A DNA stretch of 57,093 bases from an uncultured Prevotellaceae bacterium. Lineage in GTDB: Bacteria > Bacteroidota > Bacteroidia > Bacteroidales > Bacteroidaceae. Position numbers and translations under genes: made by a program. The notes under the pieces were generated by a model that had not been told where the DNA came from, did not search any database, and was given only the letters and a program-made list of their open reading frames with translations. The DNA lies in contig CAMNJY010000002.1 in the NCBI GenBank assembly GCA_946541745.1, positions 1-57,093 on the forward strand, given 5' to 3'. Below, piece after piece: positions 50,675 to 57,093 of the stretch; positions within the stretch are counted from its first letter, which is position 1; each line of letters starts with the position of its first letter.

Positions 50675-53600
50675 ATGACAAAAAGTAAACTTGACAGTTC
50701 ACAGAGGGCACAGAAGGTACAGGGTTCGCAGACGGGGCTCTACCAGCCAGAATACGAGCACGACGCATGCGGCGTGGGCATGGTGGTGAACATCCATGGT
50801 GGCAAGAGCCACGAACTGGTGGACAACGCCCTCAAAGTGCTTGAAAACATGGAGCACCGCGGTGCCGAGACACGCGACAAGACGGGCGACGGTGCCGGTA
50901 TCATGATTCAGATACCGCATGAGTATATCCTGCTACAGGGCATTCCTGTCCCCGAAAAGGGACATTACGGCACGGGTATCGTGTTTCTGCCTAAAGACGA
51001 GGCCAAGCAGCAGAAGATTCTCTCGGTGATGCTCGAGGAGATAGAGCGCGAGGGGCTGCAACTGATGCACCTGCGCACGGTGCCCACCCGTCCGGAGGTG
51101 CTGGGCGAGGCGGCACGGAGGGTGGAACCGGCCATCAAGCAAATATTCATAAGAAGCCTCACCCCCGACCCCTCTCCGACAGGAGAGGGCAGTGGTTACC
51201 TTCAGGGCAATGTTTCTGAACTTGACCGTAAATTATATGTAATAAGGAAGAGGATAGAGCGGCGATTCGCCAATATAGTATCTACTCCCCTCCCCCCTGC
51301 GGGAGGGGCCGGGGGTGGGGCTGGTCTGCCCTACATCTGCTCGCTGTCAACCAAAAACATTATATATAAGGGAATGCTGACCAGCGGACAGCTGCGCCGG
51401 TATTTCCCTGACCTGTCGAGCCCCTATCTGACAAGCGGACTGGCGCTGGTGCACTCACGATTCAGCACAAACACATTTCCTACGTGGTCGTTGGCCCAGC
51501 CCTTCCGCTTGTTAGCCCACAACGGCGAAATCAACACCATCCGCGGCAACCGGGGATGGATGAAGGCCAGGGAGAGCGTGCTCTTGAGAGCCCCCCTTTC
51601 ATCCCCCGAGGGGGATACGATAGTACACACGCACAAAACTAATGAAGCCCCCTCGGGGGCCGTATGGGGGGCCGACATTTCGCCCATCGTGCAGGAGGGC
51701 ATGAGCGATTCGGCCAGTCTCGACAACGTGTTCGAGTTTCTCACCATGAGCGGGCTCTCGCTGCCACAGGCAATGGCGATTCTGGTGCCCGAGAGCTTCA
51801 ATGACAAGAACCCCATCAGTGAAGACCTGAAGGCTTTCTACGAGTATCACTCCATCCTCATGGAGCCGTGGGACGGACCGGCCGCCTTACTCTTCAGCGA
51901 CGGTCGCTACGCCGGCGGTATGCTCGACCGGAACGGACTGCGCCCCAGCCGCTACACCATCACCCGTCAGGGTATGATGGTAGTAGCCTCAGAGGTGGGC
52001 GTGATGGACTTTGAACCCAGTGACGTAGTGCAGAAAGGCAGGTTGCAGCCTGGCAAGATTCTGCTCATCGACACCCAGGAGGGCAGAATCTACTACGACG
52101 GCGAGATCAAAGAGCAGTTGGCTAAGGCCCATCCCTACCGCGAGTGGCTTTCTACCAACCGCATTCAGCTGGAGAAACTCAAAAGCGGACGGCATATAGA
52201 CAACGGCGTAGACAACCTGCAACAGAAACTCGTCATGTTTGGCTTTGGACAGGAGGATATTGACAAGACCATCATCCCCATGGCCACTGCCGGGCAGGAG
52301 CCTGTAGCCGCTATGGGCAACGACACCCCGCTGGCTGTCATCAGCGACCGTCCACAACTGCTGTTCAACTATTTCCGTCAGCAGTTTGCGCAAGTCACAA
52401 ACCCCGCCATCGACCCAATACGCGAAGAACTGGTGATGTCGCTGACGGAGTACATTGGTGCCGTTGGCACTAAAATCCTCACCCCCGATGCCTCTAACTG
52501 CAAAATGGTGCGACTGCCGCAACCAGTACTGACCAACACGCAGCTCGATATTTTATGCAACATAAGGTATAAGGGATTCAAGACCATAAAGCTGGCGATG
52601 ACAGTAGAAGCCCCCCCTTCAGCCCCCGAAAGGCTACGGGTAGGCGAGCTTTGCTCGGGAATGGGGGCTACTATAGACCAGAAGGCTGCAGAAGCCTTGC
52701 GCCATGCCCTTGACAAACTATGCAAGGATGCTGAGAATGCTGTTGACGATGGTTACAACTACATCATTCTGACGGATAAAGCTAATGTAGCCCCCATTCC
52801 CGAGCAAAGCTCGCCTACCCGTAGCCTTTCGGGGGCAGAAGGAGGGGCCTCCGGGACTTGGTTTTTCATCCCCTCGCTGTTGGCCGTCTCGGCCGTCCAC
52901 CACTATCTCATCAGCGTCGGCAAGCGCGTACAGACCGCACTGATTGTGGAAAGCGGCGAGATTCGTGAGACGATGCATGCCGCACTGCTGCTGGGCTACG
53001 GAGCCAGTGCGCTTTGTCCTTACATGACGTTCGCTGTGCTCGACGACCTCGTGAAGCGTGGCAAGATTCAGGAGGAATACGCCACTGCCGAGGCGCACTA
53101 TATCCAGGCAGTGGACAAAGGCCTGAAGAAAATCATGTCGAAGATGGGCATCTCCACCATCCGCTCCTATCGCGGTGCCAAGATTTTCGAGAGCATCGGG
53201 CTGGGCGAGGACCTGCTGCGCCGCTACTTCGGCACAGAGGTAAGCACCATCGGCGGCATCGGCCTGAAAGAGATAGCAAGGGATGCCATCCGTTTGCAGC
53301 GCGCCAGTTCAGTATGTTGCAGTATTACTGCAACCAACGGCACACCGACACTCGCCAACTACGGGCAGTTCTCCTGGCGTAAGGACGGCATCAAGCACGC
53401 CTGGAACCCCGAGACGATTGCAAAGTTACAGCTGGCCTGCCGCACCGGCGACTACGAGATGTTCAAGGCGTGGTCAAAACTGGTGGATGAGAAGGAATCC
53501 CCAATTTTCCTCCGCGACTTCCTCACCTTTAAGAAAGTATCTGCTCCCCTCTCCTTAGCGAAAGGGGCTGAGGATGAGGCTGTAGAATCCGTCGAGTCTA

Positions 53601-55525
53601 TCGTCAAGCACTTCGTCACCGGGGCCATGTCGTTTGGCGCACTGAGCATCGAGGCCCACGAGTCACTGGCGCTGGCCATGAACAAACTTGGCACTCGTTC
53701 CAACACCGGCGAGGGCGGCGAAGACAATGCGCGCTATCACACAGAACTGGACGGTGTGAGCCTGTCAAGCAAGACCAAGCAAATAGCCTCCGGCCGCTTT
53801 GGCGTAACGGCCGAATACCTGGTTAACGCCGAGGAGATACAGATCAAGGTGGCGCAGGGCGCCAAGCCCGGCGAGGGCGGACAGTTGCCCGGCTTTAAGG
53901 TGAACGAGATTATAGCCAAGACGCGCAACGCCATCCCAGGCATATCACTCATCTCGCCCCCACCCCATCACGACATCTATTCAATCGAAGACCTGGCACA
54001 GCTCATCTTCGACCTAAAAAATATCAACCCCACCGCTGCCGTCTCGGTGAAACTCGTGGCTGAGAGCGGCGTTGGCACGATAGCGGCCGGCGTGGCCAAG
54101 GCAAAGGCCGACCTCATCGTCATCAGCGGCGCGGAGGGCGGTACAGGGGCATCGCCTGCCTCGAGCATGCGCTTTGCGGGCATCTCGCCTGAGATTGGGC
54201 TGGCCGAGACGCAGCAGACGCTCGTCAGAAACGGGCTGAGAAATCAGGTTCGTCTGCAGACCGATGGCCAGCTGAAGACGGCGAAAGATGTCATCATCAT
54301 GGCGATGCTGGGGGCCGACGAGTTCTCGTTTGGTACGCTTCCACTCATCGTGCTGGGCTGCGTGATGATGCGCAAGTGCAACACCAACACCTGCCCGATG
54401 GGGGTGGCCACACAGAACCCCGAGCTGCGCAAGCATTTCGAAGGCCGTGCCGACTATGTTGTCAACTACTTCACATTCCTTGCCCGGCAGGTGCGCGAAT
54501 ATCTGGCAGAGATCGGCGTGACGCATCTGAAGGACATCATCGGCCGCACTGACCTCATCGAGACCATAGTGCCCAACGGTACCACTGTCGCCAAATGGCG
54601 CACCATCGACTTCTCCCGTCTGCTGCACAAGCCAGAGACAGACAAGGCCCTCTATTGGGACCGTGGCGAATATACAAAGGTAGCAGGCGTGAAGGACGAG
54701 GAAATCATCCGTGCAGCCCGGAAGGCTATCGACACACAAGAAGAGGTGACGCTCGACTACGCCATCAAGAATACCGATCGTGCAGTGACTACCATGCTCA
54801 GTGGTGTCATAGCTAAGAAATATGGCGAGACAGGTCTGCCCGACAATACCATCAACATCAAGTTTAAAGGCGCTGCAGGCCAGTCGTTCGGAGCGTTTGC
54901 AGTGAAAGGACTCAACATCAAGCTCGAAGGTGAGTGCAACGACTATTTCGGCAAGGGGCTGTCCGGCGGCCGCATCAGCATCCTTCCGCCGTCACGGCGA
55001 AGCGAGGACTACCGCGCTGAAGAAAACACCATCGCCGGCAACACGGGCCTCTACGGCGCCACCTCGGGCCAGCTCTTTGTGAACGGGCGTGTGGGTGAAC
55101 GCTTCGGCGTGCGCAACTCTGGGGCCGTCGCCGTCATCGAGGGCGCCGGCGACCACTGCTGTGAATACATGACAGGAGGGCGGGTCGTCGTGCTCGGACC
55201 CACGGGCAGGAATTTCGCTGCAGGCATGTCTGGCGGTCTGGCTTACGTTTACGATCCGCACCACACCTTCGACTATTTCTGCAACATGGATATGGTAGAG
55301 TTGTCGCTCGTCGAGGATTCAACGTCGCGCAAGGAACTGCTCGAACTCATCCGCCAGCACTATCTGCACACAGGTTCGGCACTGGCCGGACGCATGCTTG
55401 ACGACTGGCAGCACACCGTCGATGACTTCATCCAGGTGGTGCCCATAGAGTACAAACGGGTGCTCGAAGAGGAGAAAATGAAGCGCCTGCACGAGAAGAT
55501 TGCTGATATCCAGAGAGACTATTAA
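50675..55525 (+). CDS. gltB: Glutamate synthase large subunit
   Basis: GltB makes two glutamates from glutamine and 2-oxoglutarate. A ~31-residue propeptide precedes Cys32 (EHDACGVGMVVN), the Ntn nucleophile; then MEHRGAETRDKTGDGAGI, the FMN/synthase domain (PGEGGQLPGFKVNEIIAKTR, SPPPHHDIYSIEDLAQL, SGAEGGTGASPASSMRFAG), FeS cysteines (CVMMRKCNTNTCPMG) and the C-terminal beta-helix GXGXG domain. It is 1616 residues, against about 1500 for the family. Six in-frame GC-rich repeats of the types found elsewhere in the window, each adding about 13-28 residues, account for roughly the whole excess. They lie between conserved blocks, so the enzyme is probably functional. gltD follows after 36 bp. Confidence 0.98.
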   Translation: MTKSKLDSSQRAQKVQGSQTGLYQPEYEHDACGVGMVVNIHGGKSHELVDNALKVLENMEHRGAETRDKTGDGAGIMIQIPHEYILLQGIPVPEKGHYGTGIVFLPKDEAKQQKILSVMLEEIEREGLQLMHLRTVPTRPEVLGEAARRVEPAIKQIFIRSLTPDPSPTGEGSGYLQGNVSELDRKLYVIRKRIERRFANIVSTPLPPAGGAGGGAGLPYICSLSTKNIIYKGMLTSGQLRRYFPDLSSPYLTSGLALVHSRFSTNTFPTWSLAQPFRLLAHNGEINTIRGNRGWMKARESVLLRAPLSSPEGDTIVHTHKTNEAPSGAVWGADISPIVQEGMSDSASLDNVFEFLTMSGLSLPQAMAILVPESFNDKNPISEDLKAFYEYHSILMEPWDGPAALLFSDGRYAGGMLDRNGLRPSRYTITRQGMMVVASEVGVMDFEPSDVVQKGRLQPGKILLIDTQEGRIYYDGEIKEQLAKAHPYREWLSTNRIQLEKLKSGRHIDNGVDNLQQKLVMFGFGQEDIDKTIIPMATAGQEPVAAMGNDTPLAVISDRPQLLFNYFRQQFAQVTNPAIDPIREELVMSLTEYIGAVGTKILTPDASNCKMVRLPQPVLTNTQLDILCNIRYKGFKTIKLAMTVEAPPSAPERLRVGELCSGMGATIDQKAAEALRHALDKLCKDAENAVDDGYNYIILTDKANVAPIPEQSSPTRSLSGAEGGASGTWFFIPSLLAVSAVHHYLISVGKRVQTALIVESGEIRETMHAALLLGYGASALCPYMTFAVLDDLVKRGKIQEEYATAEAHYIQAVDKGLKKIMSKMGISTIRSYRGAKIFESIGLGEDLLRRYFGTEVSTIGGIGLKEIARDAIRLQRASSVCCSITATNGTPTLANYGQFSWRKDGIKHAWNPETIAKLQLACRTGDYEMFKAWSKLVDEKESPIFLRDFLTFKKVSAPLSLAKGAEDEAVESVESIVKHFVTGAMSFGALSIEAHESLALAMNKLGTRSNTGEGGEDNARYHTELDGVSLSSKTKQIASGRFGVTAEYLVNAEEIQIKVAQGAKPGEGGQLPGFKVNEIIAKTRNAIPGISLISPPPHHDIYSIEDLAQLIFDLKNINPTAAVSVKLVAESGVGTIAAGVAKAKADLIVISGAEGGTGASPASSMRFAGISPEIGLAETQQTLVRNGLRNQVRLQTDGQLKTAKDVIIMAMLGADEFSFGTLPLIVLGCVMMRKCNTNTCPMGVATQNPELRKHFEGRADYVVNYFTFLARQVREYLAEIGVTHLKDIIGRTDLIETIVPNGTTVAKWRTIDFSRLLHKPETDKALYWDRGEYTKVAGVKDEEIIRAARKAIDTQEEVTLDYAIKNTDRAVTTMLSGVIAKKYGETGLPDNTINIKFKGAAGQSFGAFAVKGLNIKLEGECNDYFGKGLSGGRISILPPSRRSEDYRAEENTIAGNTGLYGATSGQLFVNGRVGERFGVRNSGAVAVIEGAGDHCCEYMTGGRVVVLGPTGRNFAAGMSGGLAYVYDPHHTFDYFCNMDMVELSLVEDSTSRKELLELIRQHYLHTGSALAGRMLDDWQHTVDDFIQVVPIEYKRVLEEEKMKRLHEKIADIQRDY
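51153..51199 (+). repeat. In-frame palindromic repeat, type III sense, in gltB
   Basis: GAAGCCTCACCCCCGACC begins it and GAGAGGGCAGTGGTTAC ends it. It encodes SLTPDPSPTGEGSG. Same orientation and frame as the asnB and purF-type copies. Confidence 0.88.
51278..51324 (-). repeat. In-frame palindromic repeat, type III antisense, in gltB
   Basis: The reverse-oriented copy: GTATCTACTCCCCTCC at the left, GGGGGTGGGGCTGG at the right. It encodes STPLPPAGGAGGGAG in a different peptide frame from the sense copies, yet remains open. Confidence 0.82.
51588..51672 (+). repeat. In-frame palindromic repeat, type I, in gltB
   Basis: 85 bp with CCCCCGAGGGGG and CCCCCTCGGGGG palindromes and ~35 bp spacer. 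It encodes RAPLSSPEG, spacer, NEAPSGAVWGA, matching the mfd element position by position. Confidence 0.88.
52607..52671 (+). repeat. In-frame 65-bp repeat, type II sense, in gltB
   Basis: GAAGCCCCCCCTTCAGCCCC to GGGAATGGGGGCTAC, with inner hairpin CGAGCTTTGCTCG. It encodes EAPPSAPERLRVGELCSGMG. It is the near-exact reverse complement of 52787-52851. Confidence 0.92.
52787..52851 (-). repeat. In-frame 65-bp repeat, type II antisense, in gltB
   Basis: Reverse complement of 52607-52671 with 62 of 65 bases identical. Read in the gltB sense it encodes VAPIPEQSSPTRSLSGAEGG. Both orientations are open in the gltB frame. Confidence 0.92.
53538..53584 (-). repeat. In-frame palindromic repeat, type III antisense, in gltB
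   Basis: GTATCTGCTCCCCTCTCC to GAGGATGAGGCTGTA, same orientation as 51278-51324 and the same frame (SAPLSLAKGAEDEA). The right half has diverged. Confidence 0.75.
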
Positions 55526-55561
55526 TTAGAATTGCTCATTGCTAATTAATCATTTATAATT

Positions 55562-56923
55562 ATGGGAAACCCGAAAGCATTTTTAGAGATACACCGCCAG
55601 GAGGCAGGTTATCGTCCTATTCACGATAGAATCCACGACTTCGGCGAAGTGGAGCAAACGCTCAGTTCGCACCTGCGCCGCGAGCAAGCTTCGCGCTGCA
55701 TGGACTGCGGCGTTCCCTTCTGCCACTGGGCCTGTCCGCTGGGCAACAAAGCCCCGGAGTGGAACGATGCCCTCTACCACGGCGACTGGAAACTGGCCTT
55801 CCGCCTGCTCACGTCTACCAACCCCTTCCCCGAGTTCACCGGGCGCATCTGCCCTGCCCTCTGTGAGAAGGCTTGCGTTCTGAACCGCTTTAACCACGAG
55901 CCGACAACCAACCGCGAGAATGAGTGTGCCATTATCGAGGGCGCCTTCCGCGAAGGGTATATCCAGCCACGCGTGCCCGCCGGCAGAAACGGCAAGCATG
56001 TCGCCGTCATCGGCTCCGGCCCCGCCGGTCTGGCTGCCGCCAATGCGCTCAACCAGATGGGCTACACCGTCACCGTGTTAGAGAAGAACGAGGCTGCCGG
56101 CGGCCTGCTACGCTACGGCATCCCCAACTTCAAGCTCAACAAGGCAGTCATCGACCGCCGCATTGCCTTGTTGGAGGCCGAGGGAATCATCTTCCGCTAT
56201 AGCGTGCCCGTCCAGTCTGTTGAGGCATTGCCACAACAAACGGAACAATACGATGCCGTCGTCATAGCCACCGGCACGCCCACCGCCCGCGACCTGCGCA
56301 TACCCGGCCGCGAACTAAAGGGGGTACACTTCGCCTTGGAACTGCTCTCGCAGCAGAACCGCGTGCTGGCAGGCATCGAGTTTCCAAAGGATAAACGTAT
56401 CACAGCCCATGACAAGGATGTTCTCGTCATCGGGGGTGGCGATACAGGCAGTGACTGCATCGGCACAGCCCATCGCCAGGGCGCCCGTAGCGTCACTCAG
56501 ATTGAAATCATGCCCCGCCCCGTTGAAGGGCCCGACGACCCGCAGAGCCCCTGGCCCAACTGGCCCCGCACACTCAAGACCACCTCAAGCCACGAGGAGG
56601 GCTGCACCCGCCGTTGGAACATCAACACGCTGGAATTCTTAGGCGAGGACGGCAGGCTCACAGGCGTAAGGGTGCAGGCGATTGACTGGAAGCCGAACCC
56701 GGAGGGCGGTCGCCCCATCATGGTAGAGAAGGGCGAGCCTGAAATCATCAAGGCCGAGCTCTGTCTGCTGGCCATGGGATTCCAGAAGCCCGCACACCCT
56801 GAGTATCCAGAGAATGTCTTCGTATGTGGCGATGCTGCCAATGGTGCCTCTCTCGTGGTCCGCGCCATGTCCAGCGGTATAGAGACGGCCCGCCGTGTCA
56901 ATGAGTATTTAAATAGTAAATAG
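55562..56923 (+). CDS. gltD: Glutamate synthase small subunit
   Basis: GltD transfers electrons from NADPH to GltB. The 453-residue protein has two FeS-ligand clusters (CMDCGVPFCHWACPLGN and RICPALCEKACVL), an FAD-binding Rossmann motif (VAVIGSGPAGLAAANALNQM), the NADPH site (DVLVIGGGDTGSDCIGTAHR) and FVCGDAANGASLVVRAMSSG near the C-terminus. It lies 36 bp after gltB, and dapF begins 14 bp after its stop, so the three are probably one operon. Confidence 0.97.
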   Translation: MGNPKAFLEIHRQEAGYRPIHDRIHDFGEVEQTLSSHLRREQASRCMDCGVPFCHWACPLGNKAPEWNDALYHGDWKLAFRLLTSTNPFPEFTGRICPALCEKACVLNRFNHEPTTNRENECAIIEGAFREGYIQPRVPAGRNGKHVAVIGSGPAGLAAANALNQMGYTVTVLEKNEAAGGLLRYGIPNFKLNKAVIDRRIALLEAEGIIFRYSVPVQSVEALPQQTEQYDAVVIATGTPTARDLRIPGRELKGVHFALELLSQQNRVLAGIEFPKDKRITAHDKDVLVIGGGDTGSDCIGTAHRQGARSVTQIEIMPRPVEGPDDPQSPWPNWPRTLKTTSSHEEGCTRRWNINTLEFLGEDGRLTGVRVQAIDWKPNPEGGRPIMVEKGEPEIIKAELCLLAMGFQKPAHPEYPENVFVCGDAANGASLVVRAMSSGIETARRVNEYLNSK

Positions 56924-56937
56924 TTAAATAGAAAATT

Positions 56938-57093
56938 ATGTTGGTTCCCTTCACCAAGATGCACGGCTGCGGCAACGACTACATCTACGTCGATGCTTCG
57001 CGTTACCCGATAGCCAACCCGGCTGCCTTCGCCATCCGCTACAGCGACCGCCACAAGGGCATCGGCTCCGACGGGCTGGTGCTCATCGGTCGC
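56938..57093 (+). CDS. dapF: Diaminopimelate epimerase, 5' part (cut by window edge)
   Basis: DapF converts LL- to meso-diaminopimelate for lysine and peptidoglycan. Only the first 52 codons lie in the window: [20 protein letters not shown] holds the family GND motif, and [13 protein letters not shown] the second block. The catalytic Cys near residue 73 lies beyond the end. The start ATG is 14 bp after gltD. Cotranscription with gltBD would link glutamate supply to lysine and cell-wall synthesis. Confidence 0.9.
   Translation, partial: MLVPFTKMHGCGNDYIYVDASRYPIANPAAFAIRYSDRHKGIGSDGLVLIGR

Overview
The window looks like a chromosomal segment of a Bacteroidales bacterium, most probably Prevotella or a close relative. 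Reasons: many genes are preceded by the Bacteroidetes -7 box TAnnTTTG with almost no Shine-Dalgarno sequence; the gene content is typical of the group (Bacteroides-type EF-G2 paralogue, Gcw_chp-type outer membrane protein, MalQ with N-terminal starch-binding modules, S16 with an Ala/Lys/Glu tail, LolA-like and DUF1573 proteins); base composition is moderately GC-rich with AT-rich intergenic DNA. I see no phage, IS transposase, CRISPR array, rRNA or tRNA.

Layout. 0.08-8.8 kb, minus strand: mfd, a CE12 esterase carrying a cut-off pectinesterase-like tail, a D-2-hydroxyacid dehydrogenase, hisS, purA and a Fur-family regulator. 8.8-9.76 kb: a gene-free block of nested inverted repeats. 9.76-12.7 kb, plus: three overlapping glycosyltransferase genes. 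12.7-25 kb: DUF1573 protein, EF-G2, hemW, a TPR protein, a substrate-binding lipoprotein, a PurF with Gly in place of the N-terminal Cys, a LolA-like protein, a Crp/Fnr regulator, lepA and a small lipoprotein. 25-29 kb, minus: yebC, pheT, rpsP. 29.2-34.1 kb, plus: glycosyltransferase, L-rhamnose mutarotase, aminotransferase, cobU-cobT-cobS. 34.1-38.9 kb, minus: HAD phosphatase, malQ, TPR protein, deoD and a 30-residue membrane peptide. 39-39.8 kb: a second gene-free block with about 97-bp inverted repeats. 39.8-57 kb: a nitrogen and glutamine island. Minus strand, in order of transcription: glnK, amtB, a Gcw_chp OMP, pyrG, a second purF-type gene, carA, a half-length carB and asnB; divergent on plus: gltB, gltD and the start of dapF.

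How it fits together. The right-hand island joins ammonium uptake (AmtB), the PII sensor (GlnK), glutamate synthase (GltBD) and four further glutamine amidotransferases (PyrG, PurF-type, CarA, AsnB). The glnK/gltB divergent intergenic region carries a 14-bp perfect palindrome over the predicted glnK start and a spaced direct repeat, both candidate operators.

Most unusual signals. (1) Families of 33-85 bp GC-rich palindromic repeats sit in frame inside housekeeping genes (mfd x3, asnB, carA, purF-type, pyrG, gltB x6). They occur in both orientations, in a fixed stop-free frame for each orientation, and plausibly explain why GltB is about 100 residues too long. This resembles the Rickettsia palindromic elements that live inside ORFs; I do not know of a description for this group. 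(2) CarB stops exactly at the junction between its two synthetase halves. (3) Two intergenic blocks of nested inverted repeats share short palindromes. (4) The rpsP/glycosyltransferase divergent promoter region is a near mirror image. No single new defence or mobile system is evident; the in-frame repeat families are the best candidate for something undescribed.
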